NCBI RefSeq assembly: GCF_008831285.2
Contig: NC_045145.1
Coordinates: forward strand, 1,426,001 to 1,490,000
Source of the DNA: Nymphaea colorata
Lineage: Eukaryota > Streptophyta > Magnoliopsida > Nymphaeales > Nymphaeaceae
Direction: 5' to 3'
Length of the DNA stretch: 64,000 bases
This document shows positions 21,100 to 32,673 of this stretch, one piece after another. Numbering within the stretch: the stretch's first letter is position 1; the number at the start of each line of letters is the position of its first letter. The notes under the pieces are model-generated. The model was not told where the DNA came from and ran no database searches. It saw nothing but the letters and a program-made list of their open reading frames with translations. Both the position numbers and the translations under genes were made by a program.

Positions 21100-22725
21100 G
21101 TGACTATGATTTTTTTCTACCTCAACCATGTTACTTCTAGCGACTATGATGTCATCTACACAAATCATCAATGAGGATTTTATGGACATATCTAATTGTG
21201 ACTCATGAACCCCAAGTGTGATGAGCAAGGACATGCCTTGTTAGCCTTTTTTTGACTTGGACAATGCTTTATTGAGGCGATAAACATGATTGGAACCCAT
21301 TAATCTTAAAACCATGTTGGTTGCATCATGAACCACCTTTTACTTTAGTATCTGTTGTGAGAAAGTATTGACACCTAATTCATGTAAAGATCTACCCTTC
21401 GAGATAGGCATGGTTGAGATCAATGGTTTTGTAGTTTGGTTAACAGTAGGACTATAAGTTTCAAATTAGTAAGTCCCTTCTTGTGGATTATACCTTCTGC
21501 AAAGTGGGGAGACTTGTACTAAGCAATTGAGCCATCAGAATTCCTCCCTATTAATCTAAATATCCATCCACATCTAACATTATTATGTGAGCTGTTGGCT
21601 GGGACGAGCCCACAATTGATTTGTATAAAAAGACCCCAACTCTTCTTCCGTAGCTTGAGCACTTTTAGGATTACATTTTGCTAAGATGAACTCTGAGTTC
21701 AACTTAACTTGTATTGACTTCACTAAGGAGACACAAAGGAAGACTATATTTGGATGGAAAATAAACACTTAATGCTCTTGTTTCATCCATAGATTGGTTA
21801 ATCGTATGGTGAGTTCAAATTAATTAGTTCTATTATTGTACGTCTTTCACTAGATGGGTCTAAAGTCCAGTTCCACTTCATGATTTCCTTTCCTTTCTTC
21901 TTCTCTTGGTTGGTTGATGGGACATGGGGCTTCATGTACAAATAGGTGATTCATGATATATTCTTGACCAAGCTATGGGTTGATGAAGATAGACAAAGTT
22001 TCATTTTGGGCAAGATATATTTTGAATGTCTCTTGAATTGCATTGGAAATGGGGCTTGGATTATTTGGTTTAGCTTCAATTACAATTAGTTTTTTAATTA
22101 ATGAATAGCATTTAAAAACTGCAAACGGTTTTCTTCATAGAAAACAGTATGTTGAGAAATGCATGTATTGAAAGAGTGAGGAGCCATAACATATATATCC
22201 TTTATAAAGTTCATATTCAATATAAAACCACATGGTTTGACTTTAAATCTAATAATTCTCAAATAGAAAAAAATGAAGGGCAGAAGTGCAGGCAAAATTT
22301 TCATAAAGGCTTTCTTGTTTGAACTGTTTGTGCACAAACATCGAAGCACTTTGGTTGTATAAATTTTTCTCGTTGTTGCCTTGTACTAAAACTTTTCATT
22401 TCTAATGACCTAAACCATAAATTTGTGAGGACAAAAGTCAAAAAAATGGTGATTATCATGTGTAAGTTTGGCAACATAAACAACATATTTTTCTTAGTGC
22501 ACATTAAACATGTAAAGCATCTTTGAGATCAAATTTTTGAATATGAAGGGAAAACAATGTGAGCTTACCAAACAGTGTGAGATCAACTTTACATTCATTT
22601 TTGTTGGTGATAGCATGGCCAATATCTTCTGCCATGTGATGTGTTGCCCTAGAATCCAGATACCATATATCATCTTGAAGCAAGCTCGATTCCGGCCATG
22701 TAGCAAAAGCATGGGTATGTCATAG
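21100..22725 (-). mobile_element. Degenerate Ty1/copia remnant in reverse orientation, copy A
   Basis: Minus strand, upstream to downstream: a protease-like WYLDSRATHHMAEDIGHA block near 22660 (the usual DSGA reads DSRA), GAG-pre-integrase-like sequence to 22100, the linker FILAKCNPKSAQATEEELGS near 21650, then RT pieces with many stops: DGSIAQ, SPTVNQTTKPLIST, VYRLNKALSKSKK and the catalytic CVDDIIVARSNM near 21150. Different in sequence from the plus-strand copia. Integrase and RNase H were not recognised. Long dead. Confidence 0.6.
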
Positions 22726-23925
22726 CATTGCCTTGCAGTATGGTTTTTCCATCAAATTGGTGGGTAGTCGGATTATTCTTATAAAACTTTGCATTCTGGC
22801 TGCATATTAATATGAGAAAGCCTCAAGAGAGGTTTAAAAAAAGAAGTACATGATTGAATATTTCTCTTCCCTTAGACACTAGTATGAAAAAACTACCAAG
22901 ACAAGTTTTGAAAACTGAATACATGATTGAATCTTACATGCTAGTATGACAATGTAGCAAGAGAAGTTTCGAAGACGAAGTACATGACTGAATGTGTCTC
23001 TTCCCTGGCCACTATGTTGTCGTTTGGACCCTCTTTGGCAATGACTTAGCCACATGTGGGCTAAGTTGCCCAGACCAGCTCTTTAAAATTTCTTTATTTT
23101 TTACATTAGCAAATTTATTTTTTTTTTCTTTTATACATATATAAGTGCCCCATAAAGATATAAATGTTTTTAAAGAAGGGTCCCTCCAGCTAATTTTTTT
23201 GACTCCACCACTGCTCTTTGAATGACAAACACAATGGCATTTTTTTAATCTAATGATATGGACAAGGCTGTATCCGTTCCAATTAAATAGCTTCTTCATC
23301 TCATTTAAATAATTGGTGCTGAAAGAAATGAGGCATGACAGTGTAGAACTTCCAAATGAACAAATTTGCGGATTGGTAGAAATGATACATCTCATAAATG
23401 CAATAAAGAAGGCAATAGGCCGATCTACCTCTCAAGATCTTGTGAGTTTCAATCCATTGATGCGTCCAAGACATGATATTTGATGAATGATGCTGAATGA
23501 ATGAGATGCATGAATGACTTATGTTGATGTTTGTGGAATCACTCGCATCAAAACTATTCAATTACGTGGTCTACTCTGTCTAGTATATTGTTCGTCAAGT
23601 ATTGCTTCAAACTTAAATTACTGTTATCTATACATTCAATTTCTTTTTTCAGGTCAGTGATGTAATATATTGTAGTCAACTATTTGGAATTGACATGCCA
23701 TAGCATAGTTACTTGGCTTGAGGGGCACGCTGACAGTACATTCTTAGTTCCATTCTTATGGGTGCTACTTCTCTAGACTTTGGAAACAAAGGAACTGAAA
23801 TGTGCATCGAAGAAGGTTGGATGATCTCATCATTTCCTAGATTTGAAACATAGATCATCTGCCAATACCTGTGGCCACTTCGGTTAGAATCAAGTAGTAG
23901 TATCACGCACATATCTTGGTGCGTC
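22726..23925. other. Gene-free stretch with a MITE-like piece at 23105-23215
   Basis: The 23105-23215 segment ends TGACTCCACCACTG, the end sequence typical of CAGTGG-type MITEs, with AAGTGCCCC inside; its other end is not clear. Remaining short open frames are not recognised. Confidence 0.45.
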
Positions 23926-24264
23926 TTTGACTCCCATTTCCAGTGGTGGAGATAGGCATTTCTGGTTAAGTAAGGATGTCAGTATATTCGATTTGAATCA
24001 GATATCCAACCAAACCATTCTGAAAACCAGTTATAGAAAAAAAATATCATGTCCAATGGAAAAATCAGATCAGCTTTGGATTTAAGAAATGACATTTGAC
24101 TCCCATTTCCAGTGGTGGAGATAGGCATTTCTGGTTAAGTAAGGATGTCAATATATTCGATTTGAATCAGATATCCAACCAAACCATTCTGAAAAACCAG
24201 TTATAGAAAAAAAATATCATGTCCAATGGAAAAATCAGATCAGCTTTGGATTTAAGAAATGACA
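23926..24264. repeat. 169-bp tandem duplication (2 units)
   Basis: Units 23926-24094 and 24095-24263 both start TTTGACTCCCATTTCCAG and are nearly identical (one A and one G/A difference seen). The same doublet sits at 58291-58630, so it predates the segmental duplication. Each unit includes a GGATGTCA transposon end. Confidence 0.9.
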
Positions 24265-24590
24265 TTCTAATGGATTCGGATTCAGATATATGTAAATATT
24301 TGATCAGATTCAAATTCAGATCATATTTAGTTTTAAACAAATATCATACATCTAACACTCTTATATATTGAAAGTAAGCTAGATTTGGTTCAAAATTCAG
24401 ATTAAGAAGTGAATGAAAAGTTGGATTCAGATCATATTCGGATTGCAAAATTGGATTTCAGACTTAGATATAACTTTTATTCATTCATGTTGAAATCAAA
24501 ATTCAAATATGAACATGTGAGTATTTGAAAAAGCAGCTACATATGGTTAAGAGTATATTTTATTCGAATCTGATCCATTGACATCCCTAT
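23972..24590. mobile_element. TIR element with GGATGTCAAT ends and GATTCAG-rich interior
   Basis: Left end GGATGTCAGTATATTCGATT and right end, reversed, GGGATGTCAATGGATCAGAT are inverted repeats. The interior is made of GATTCAGAT words. A target duplication was not identified. Same family as 4999-6060 and, in miniature, 24900-24945 (ends GGGATGTCAGC / GCTGACATCTC). Confidence 0.5.
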
Positions 24591-24599
24591 GGCTGATGG

Positions 24600-24850
24600 C
24601 ATATGACAAGCAAACCTGGGTGGCAGCTCCTATGGCTAGATCCACAATCCATGTCCACTCCTCATTGAAAAGCTGTTGACCCTGCCGGCAGCTGCTCATA
24701 CCAGCCCACATCTGGCTTATTCGCTGCTTTTTTGGCCATTGATATGCTTAAAAAAGAGTCTATCAGCACCTCTTTGCCATGCTAAGCTTGCCTGTTGCAT
24801 TCCTTCCAATTGCAAATCCCATGCTAATTCATTTCTCAGGGGCTGCATCT
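24600..24850 (-). pseudogene. Unrecognised coding-like fragment (copy A of 58912-59214)
   Basis: The partner frame is open for 100 codons; here a base change around 24727 (GCTTTTTTTGG versus GCTCTTTTTGG) and others interrupt it. See the entry at 58912. Confidence 0.3.
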
Positions 24851-25095
24851 TTGTCTCCTGATCTTTGAGTTGAGTTGGACAATTTATGTGGAAGTAGTAG
24901 GGATGTCAGCAGATCACATTTGAATCAGATATGCTGACATCTCTAGATATAGGGTAATTAGCAGCTCAGGTTTCCTATGGAAGATTGTGGGAGTGAGGCT
25001 CTGGACTTGTATTAACAAAAAAATGATATTTACAGCAGCCAAAAATGGGGATGCATAGCGTGTAGACCATAGTGAAAACTTACCTACTTTGACCC

Positions 25096-25273
25096 AGTGG
25101 CAGAGCTACATTATTGCTAGTGTGGGCAATTGCCAACACCAACCCAAAAAAATTAAACTATTTAGATACAAAAACTTCATTAATTTTCAGTTTTTTACAT
25201 ATCAATGCCCCTTAAGGTTTGAATCTTACACTTGAAGTGCCCCTCAACCAGAAATTTTTGGCTCTACCACTGG
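25096..25273. mobile_element. hAT-like MITE, CAGTGGCAGAGC / GCTCTACCACTG ends
   Basis: Begins CAGTGGCAGAGCTACATT and ends AATTTTTGGCTCTACCACTG, inverted repeats of about 14 bp with mismatches. The interior has the AAGTGCCCCTC word shared with 23140-23215. About 178 bp, no coding capacity. No 8-bp target duplication could be matched by eye. Confidence 0.6.
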
Positions 25274-25900
25274 CTGCAACCATAAAGACATGTACTGAGA
25301 TTTTAGGAAATGAAGAGTGGACATGTACCCCTTGGCTCATGTGGGGCTTCCCATAGCTTTAACTTGCTAAATTCATCAAACAAAATAAGAAAAATGGCCA
25401 AAAAGTTTTGTGTTTCCCTGTTTGGGAGAGCAGAATGAGTATTAGAAGTCATTTTTTACAATAAAGTCCCCATAGAGTCCACGTCTGTTTTTGGTGCCTT
25501 GGAAAAGGTGCCCACATTATGCATCAATTTTCATATCGGTGCCTCCCTTTTGCAGCACAGGGAGTTGACACAATGGGGATTCAAAACGGAAACTAGCAGT
25601 ATACCCCACCTGCCTAACGCACCAACCCCCTTGGGGATGCAGTTCCCCTTTGTTGAGCCTATGTACTCTTGCGGAAGCTGGGATAAATGTCTTGCACTGT
25701 GATACTAAGAGTTTCACATGTAATACCTTTTTTTTTTTTGCATTACAATGGACAGAAAAAGACTCTTGACATAAGATCAAATGTGTTCATGTTAACCCTG
25801 GTCTAACTCTACCTGTTCAACAGGGTTTTCCATCGATATTTTCTGGTGATATTTCCAGTGTTTTTTTACTAGATCTTTCCATGCTAGAATCTCGAACTCC
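25274..25900. other. Gene-free stretch
   Basis: No supported gene. A 67-codon plus-strand frame (25499-25702) and its antisense have no recognised family and are probably chance or decayed transposon sequence. Confidence 0.45.
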
Positions 25901-26110
25901 TTGCGAGCTCTTTTGGTCAGACACCAATACTTGAATTGGAGCATGTGAACCCTCTAAACTAAAGCTCATTTCTCATGGATATGGAAAAGCTGCCTTTTGG
26001 GGACAAGAAGAGCTTTTTTACTTAATCTAGCGGTGTTTGAGTAATGGTAAGAAGGTGAAAATTTGGTAATAGTATTGGGGATGGGGGATTGTAGAATATG
26101 GACGGGAAGA
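25900..26110 (+). mobile_element. LINE 3'-part remnant (LWSDTNT / KAAFWG segment)
   Basis: Contains CTCTTTTGGTCAGACACCA and GGAAAAGCTGCCTTTTGGGG, also found at 29648-29740 downstream of a clearer LINE RT. It is therefore a fragment of the same LINE family. Confidence 0.45.
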
Positions 26111-27460
26111 AAGGCAAAGCAAGAACTGATGATAAAGACGAGGCTGCTGCCGAAAATAATAGTTGACTTGTAGACTTAGGCACTCCCCTCATAAAAATCA
26201 AGTTCAGTGAGTGCGTCCATTTAATTAGCTCCACCACCACATGATTGTCTTGCCAGTGGTGGAGGATAGATCCAACCGTTGTCTGGGGTAATCAGCATTT
26301 TTTGAACATTTTATGGCAAGTTTACAACAAAATATCAAAGATTGCTAGCCGCAAACACCTTGATTTTCCTTAATTCTGATCAATTTCTTATCTGATTAAA
26401 TTGTCAACTCTATTTAGGACCCATTTAGGTCAAATTTCAGAAGTTTAGACTCAAGCACAGCCCAAATCTAGACATATTTTGTAATTCATATCCACATTCA
26501 GACAGGGATTCAGTCCAAAAAATCATACAGAGACTGAAAAGGAGACCCTAGACCCATATCTGGATCCAAATCCCAGCTGTAAATCAAAATCAGATCCCTA
26601 GACCCATATTTGGATCCAACTGCCACCTCTAGATTGCATAAGAGCCCTCCGTCCATATCTAGATCCACCTAGTCTAGATTGAAGAGCCTTGGATTCATAT
26701 TTGATCCAATCCAAGATCTAAAGAAAAAATGGATCCATAGATCCATATCTAGAACCAAATTTAAGATCCACATACAAAATTGAGCCTTAGGTCTGAATCC
26801 AAATCTCTGCTCTAGATCGAAAATTGTGCCAAATTCAGATTGAAAACTTAGCATTAGATCCAAAAATATAGCCTATATCCAAAAACCCGACACAAGATCC
26901 AAAAATAGAGTCAAACCAATTTTTTATCCAAATATAAAAAACCAAGCCCGAGAACCAACCTCCAGCATGATATTTCAAGTTGGATCCCCGAGCACGCGCA
27001 CAAACTCCCCTCACCTTCGGTCTCAATTTCGCTTTATAAAATCTAAAACTGGACTAAAAAACAAATCCAATCCATAATTCAGGCCTTTAACATCGACCTA
27101 AACCCTTCCAGGTTTGGGAAAAATTGATTCAGATTCAAGCAGACCCAAAATTGTCAAAACCAGAGCCAAATTCATTTTACAAAAAGGCCATTTTGTCCTT
27201 AGAAAAATAATAAATTTTCACTTTTTTTTTAATTTTAACCATGCTGCTGGGACTCATGTGGGGCCTACCTAGGGTGGCAGGACCAAATACCCACCTCACT
27301 GACTCAATAAACTTCAAGCCAATGAGGAGGCATTTAACTCCCCAAGGACAGATTCGGCAGTAATCAGCATGCTACTGGGAGAGAGCGTTTTGTGCCTAGT
27401 AGAGTGCTCTCGCCAAGAGGCCCGTGCCATGCTCAGCACAGAAGGGCGCTAGGAGCCTAA
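26110..27460. repeat. GATCCATATC-rich degenerate repeat, otherwise gene-free
   Basis: Between about 26450 and 27080, words such as CCATATCTGGATCC, CCATATTTGGATCC and CATATCTAGATCC recur every 30-80 bp in a degenerate way. No gene. Partner at 60820-61450. Confidence 0.55.
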
Positions 27461-27461
27461 C

Positions 27462-27979
27462 TTGTTAATCCTAGTTTCCATCCATGAAAGAGAATTTCGA
27501 ACTTAAAATCTCTCTTTTAATTTCTCTATTTCTCTCTCAGGTTTCTCTCTCTTTGATTTCTCTCTCTCGTTTTAGCTCTCTCTTTCTCTATCTCTTTCCA
27601 AAAATTATCTTTTTCTCTTTTTTCTCTCTCTTCAGTTCTCTCTCTCCCTTTTTTAAAATCTTTTTCTCTCTTTCTTTCTTTTATTGCTTCTCTTTTAATA
27701 TCTCTTTTCTCTTTTTTCTTTTTCTTTCTCTCTTCGATTTCTCTCTCTCTCCTCCCCTGCCCTTACCAAGTGATGTGTAGACTACAGCCGGGTTAGGTGG
27801 CGTGCTATAACCATGGCTTCAGTTTGATTCTTGGAGGGTCTTATCCTAAAGGTATTGAGGAGTAGTGTTGATCTTGGCATTAGAGATGCCATTATGAGGT
27901 CAAATGGACCGGTTCTTGTCCACCTTCTTCTCCCCTCTCCTCTATCTCCCCTCCCTTTAGACTTCTCTCTCTCCCTCTT

Positions 27980-28013
<34 letters not shown>

Positions 28014-28775
28014 GTCCCATTTTGCTTCACCCAAATCTGTCAACTTCACCAAGGCCAATATTAAGGTGCAGTAACCATGATGGTTATCAGACTACACTTG
28101 ACTTGATAGCATACCCATTTTCGATTTTATATGTATGTTGTGGTATGAATGACTTATCTAATTTTCTTTTCAAGCATAGAGAACTCTTTTTTTTTTCATT
28201 TAACATGCATATTCACTATGCATTTATAGGATTCACGGATACCCTCACATCCACTTCTTTAAAAAACCTAAGCAAAATAAAATCGAGCCCTAATAATGTG
28301 GTAACTGAGTTAGGCAAAAACCTTAACCTACATCATTATACAAAATTTCTAAAACAATTTAAAATCTTTACCATACAGAATAATGCTTAAATGAATGTGG
28401 AAATGCACCAAGAATGAACAACGCACCAGAAAAACTAAGCCTCATACTGATGGCTGGTGGACCCTTTTCCATTTGCAAAACAAATTCCCATTGGTGAACC
28501 AAAAGAAATTTTGGGATGCAAAATATGCGGCACTAGTGGTGAGAAATTTCTTCATCAAAAACGAGCTTGTAAGGTAGGTAAATGCAACACATACGATATT
28601 GTTTTTTAATTTCATGTCATTATGGATATAAAAGTCTTGACCAACATCATTATACAATTTGATCTATAAACTAGTTACTAAGTTGACGCCTGAGAGAATG
28701 AAGATTGTTTTAGCACAATTATTGGCTTAGAACAAGGGCATCTGATCTCTCGAGTAGATTTATTCACCAACCATG
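27462..28775. repeat. Composite repeat, copy 2 (CT-rich head plus interior)
   Basis: Matches 12958-14440 at roughly 80-85% by eye: the same TTAATCCTAGTTTCCATCCA start, CT-rich block (27500-27760), GATTCTTGGAGGGT segment and GTGGTATGAATGACTTATC segment. It contains (TA)n at 27979-28006. No gene. Confidence 0.7.
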
Positions 28776-29725
28776 CACATTGCACTTGAAGCGGTCAACA
28801 GCTTGGATAAGGGCATATAGAGCAAATTTTTCTCCTCAAATTAGATATTCCAAAAGCCAATGGCAAAGATGGTCTTTCCTGCACTTTGGTCTTTCTTTTT
28901 TTGGATCCTGTGAAGATTGGGTGAGGAAAATTATTACTTATGTTTCTACTGCTTCCTTAGTTGTCACCTTTAAGAAGGGAGGGAACCACTTTTTGTTGCC
29001 ATGGAGGCCGATGACAAACACACCCTCTCTCTCCACTTTTGTTTACTATCATTATGCTGTGAATGTTTTATCTGGAAACCTCCAATGGCGAGTTTTATAG
29101 GGCAGGAAGCCCCTAAAATGACTTTCTCAATTTACTTCTAACCTGGGGCGCTTCTTCTCTGCAAATGACATCCTTTTATTTTTTTGGGCTGTTGTGAAAA
29201 TCCACTTCTTGTTTATACCAAGTTTTACCTGATTTCAATTCCAAAGCAGGTCTGACTATAAATTCATTTCATTTTTTTATTCATTTTAATGTTCTTGACA
29301 ACACAATGGTCATTGCAAACCAATTTTATTGACAGTTGTCTAAACTTTGCCTAACTTATTTGGGTTCCATTGTTGGTATTCTCACCCCTGACTTATGTGA
29401 GAAGCTTTGTAGAAGGGTGGACCATCCACTTACTTATATGAGAAGCATGTTCTGCAGCAAGTGGCGGGTTATTGGGTGAGAGCATTTAGACTTCCACTTA
29501 TTGTACCGAACTTTATAGAGAAGAAATTGTCATTTTATTTGGGGGGATTCTCATCATATTAAGAAACATCACTTACTTAGTTGGAAGTCTGCTTGCTCCG
29601 ATACAAGAAGGTGGTCTTGGCCTTCTTGACGTCACCAACTCCTTATGTACTCTTTTCGTCAGACACCAATACTTGAATGGGAGCTTGTGAACACTGTAAA
29701 GTAATGCTTATTTCTCTTGGATATG
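28776..29725 (+). mobile_element. LINE reverse-transcriptase remnant, copy 2 (best preserved)
   Basis: Plus strand reads SQWQRWSFLHFGLSFFGSCE, DWVRKIITYVSTASLVV and KKGGNHFLLP (28850-29000). Then, after a gap, pieces of the RT thumb/C-terminal region: FLWGDSHHIKKHH with SWKSACSPIQEGGLGLLDV (29540-29635), the classic WGGLG-type motif of L1-like LINEs. Several frameshifts. No intact ORF. Confidence 0.7.
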
Positions 29726-29874
29726 GAAAAGCTGCCTTTTGGGGATGAGAAGAGGTTTGTTGCTTAATTTAGAAGTGTTTGGATTACAGTAAAGGTGAAA
29801 ATTTGGTGTGAGGATTGGGGTACTCATAATTTCATTAACTTGAGATGAAATGGACATAAAATAAAACATAGAAG

Positions 29875-30050
29875 ACCCTAGATACTAGGGCGAAGCCAGC
29901 AATTTTTTTAGGAAGCGTAGAAAAGTATTTGCAAAAAATATACAAGTACTGAACAATATTTTTCAAAATTTTTATATAGCGCAAATTAAAAAAATTTAAA
30001 AATATAAGTATCATATTTTTTCCAAAATATATGGGGGGAGGGGTCATGGC
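29875..30050. mobile_element. MITE-like element (related to 15085-15345)
   Basis: GGGCGAAGCCAGCAATTTTT start and GGGGGGAGGGGTCATGGCTA end with an AT-rich interior. It sits between two LINE segments (29725 and 30060), which suggests insertion into the LINE. Confidence 0.4.
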
Positions 30051-30054
30051 TAGA

Positions 30055-30600
30055 AGTGCATAACTCTATTCAAAAAGTAATCTCACAGTGGTTCAAATGC
30101 TCTTTCAAATAAATGGGTTGCAATACACAGTGTTTATGCTTACATGTACTCTTTTGGAACATAAGAAAACAAAGAAATTCTATTATGCATCATGCCAATT
30201 TGATTCTGAGTGGTCTTGAATGTGGAGTCTGCAATGATTTAAAGGATATGATAGCTGGTATAAAGTGGAAACATCAAGAGGTGATCTTTCCTCCTTACTA
30301 CAAGGTTTTGCGGTCGATCTATATGTGGTGAAATGGTGTGCAGAAAATGTCTGTATGTGGTGAAATGGTGTGCAGAAAATGGCTTTCTGTAGCTGATGTA
30401 TTTTCTGTCAACAAGATTGCAATGAGGCTGTAATCCATTTGTATAGTGAGGTTGGTTTTTTGCCTATCTTCTTTTTGGTTAGTTGTAGTTTCTATCTTTG
30501 TATTTGAGGTTTATGTCTCTCTTCTTTTTTGTTTGTTCTAGCTCAGGTATCTTGTTTTTTGTTATCTGTTATATTGTTAATAAAAATTTTTGGGACACCT
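30055..30600 (+). mobile_element. LINE C-terminus and 3' end
   Basis: The 30113-30331 frame reads HVLFWNIRKQRNSIMHHAN, resembling the W-x-IW-x-ERN end of LINE ORF2. A 29-bp unit (GTATGTGGTGAAATGGTGTG-like) is doubled at 30322-30380. T-rich 3' UTR-like sequence ends near TAATAAAAATTTTT at 30577-30590. Confidence 0.5.
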
Positions 30601-31227
30601 AAACTCGTAGCAACGACGTTGCTTCGCCATGTAGGGCTGCACATGCGTCGAGCCCAAGCTTGTCCCTCTTGAGCTTGACTTGATTATACAACATCAAGCT
30701 CGAGCTCGACTCCCTTAACTTGCTTAACTCATTTATGGCCTAACTTGTTATTTAAAACTTGTTCACGTCAACTCGTTCAATTCATGTATGACACCAAAGC
30801 AAAACTTGTTACCTCGAGTTGAAAGGAAAATTGGTTTCCTTGTGATGCAAACTGGGGTATGATTGTCCTGTAGTACCAAGATATTCTTTTTAGTGCTGTA
30901 AGTTAAATGGGCAAACAACTTAAAATTTGAAACTTAATCACAAAGTTGCACACCAATAAGAACAAATTCTATGGTAAAACCATGAAAACAAGGGGTTTCT
31001 GCACCCCCCCCCCTTTTCTCCCTCTCTCTCTTCACAAGGACAAATTGTCAATGTGACAAATTGAAGAGAACATGTGGTTCCATTTGTATCTTTGTAAAAG
31101 CAGTTCCATTCTCTCCCCAACCTTGCGTGGCATATGTTTTCGTGGAACTGAATTGCCACCTATAACTTTTCGTGGAACCACCTTCAATGATGCCATAAAC
31201 ACTTCTAGAAAGCCTTAGAGGACTAAG
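30601..31227. other. Gene-free stretch with CTCGAGCTCG-type repeat
   Basis: 30640-30840 carries GAGCTCGAC/CTTGAGC words like 4590-4920. A poly-C run lies near 31004-31014. No gene recognised. Confidence 0.5.
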
Positions 31228-31600
31228 TTTAAGGGGGCGTATGACCACCTTGTGTTATAGAAACAAAATTTCACCTTCAACTAGAATTGGAATGAAACTT
31301 CCAACTCTAGTTTCCCTTTGATAGACTGGAACTTTGGTTTTAAAATTGAAAATTATGTGTTTGATAGAGCAAGAACTAAAATTCTGGAATTGGTGTGTTA
31401 AAATCATCATAACATGTGCCAAGAGAGAAGACATCCAATCATTAGTGCCTGCTTCCTTATAAAACAAGCGATGCCAAAAAGTTTCATATGGACATCTTGG
31501 TGTGATTTCTTAGAACCTTACACGTTGCAAACGATGTAAAATTTTAATACTTCAATATATCCCCCAGAATTAAAACGAAATTTTAAAATGCATGAGCTGC
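31228..31600. mobile_element. Possible MITE (GGGGGCGTATGA start, AATTCC-rich)
   Basis: The AAGGGGGCGTATGACC start and AATTGGAATGAAAC/AAAATTCTGGAATTGG interior resemble common plant PIF/hAT-type MITEs. The right end was not defined. Confidence 0.3.
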
Positions 31601-31792
31601 AAATGATTGTGAAGGAATGTATATAGTGCTGGCTAGTGCATCATCTCAAGAGTTAAGAATACAAGCCCACTTACTTAGAGATTTTAATATTTGCCAATAT
31701 TGGCCTTAGGTGGAGGACTCAGCAATACAACTGGAAGTGAGCATCACTGCTAACAACCTTACAGGTTTTGGATATGGATCCAACAGATTTGG

Positions 31793-31827
<35 letters not shown>

Positions 31828-31955
31828 CTAAGACTGTCCATTCTATTATGATGTGACAGTCAAGAAAAATAAAGGAAGAAAAATATTATGAGGATGCATA
31901 AAAATTAATTGGTGGTTGGATCAACTATGAACTAATTGACCAAATGTGTGGTGGG
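31601..31955. other. Gene-free stretch with (TA)n
   Basis: (TA)n microsatellite at about 31796-31822. Nothing else recognised. Confidence 0.6.
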
Positions 31956-32290
31956 TGAAAGAGAAAATGGAAAACGTGGCACAAAAATTTTACAAATCTT
32001 AAATAAAGCAAGGGAGGGAAAGAAAAGAGCCGACAAAAAGCAAAAAAGATTCATGTTTAACAAAAAAAATAGTTTCAATCTGTCACAAATTTTTTACAAA
32101 TTAAAACATTTCAGTAATTGTAAGGCGATCTGTTCCTGTTTATCCGTGAGAAATGTGGTTGCTACTGCATCATTTTGTTGAGGAGAAGTACTATTTGCAC
32201 CCACTGGAAGACTTGAGATTGGGGAAGTAAAAAAGAACTGGCTTTCTCAGTTCCGGGAGGCATTTCCTGTGGCCTCCCAAGCAAATGTTC
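31956..32290 (-). pseudogene. Decayed NLR 3' remnant (third tandem trace)
   Basis: 32170-32290 resembles the penultimate LRR units of NLR-C (32865-32940): ACTTGAGATTGGGGAAGTA and GTGGCCTCCCAAGC are shared. 32020-32130 resembles the spacer that follows NLR genes (AAAGAGCCGAC, AAAAGATTCAT, TCTGTCACA). Order and orientation match another head-to-tail copy of which only scraps remain. Far more diverged than NLR-A, B or C. Confidence 0.6.
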
Positions 32291-32673
32291 TCAGTAAAAC
32301 CACACCAACATGACCAAGTCCTATTGACTTCTGTCATGTTTACTGAAAGCAGTTGCAATCTATTGATTTTTACAGATTCACACTACTTTTGCAGATGGAA
32401 AACATGACATAAAAAATGTACAAGACCTAAATCAAACAACGGAGAGAAAAAAAGAGCCGACGAAATGCAAAAGATTCATACTTGACCAAAAAAAAATATA
32501 GTTACAATCCATCACCGATTTTAAACACTAAAACATATCGAATAATTGTTACCTTTCCTCCAAGATGGCATCTTAACTCCTGCGGCAGATCAAGTGCAGG
32601 ACATATGTAAATACTGAAGGCTTCAGCCAACGAAACAGAAAAGGTTCCGTAACATGATAGCACCTCAACCACT
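32291..32673. other. 3' flank of NLR-C, paralogous to the NLR-B/NLR-C spacer
   Basis: Matches 36345-36740 (for example ATGACCAAGTCCTATTG, GACGAAATGCAAAAGATTCA). Holds the LRR-like tail remnant also seen after NLR-0. Any polyadenylation signal for NLR-C would be here; none stands out. Confidence 0.7.

Noticed and set aside
27484-27780. 98-codon frame in the CT-rich block (and 61851-62066)
   Set aside because: Phe/Ser/Leu low-complexity reading of TTTCTC repeats, not a protein.
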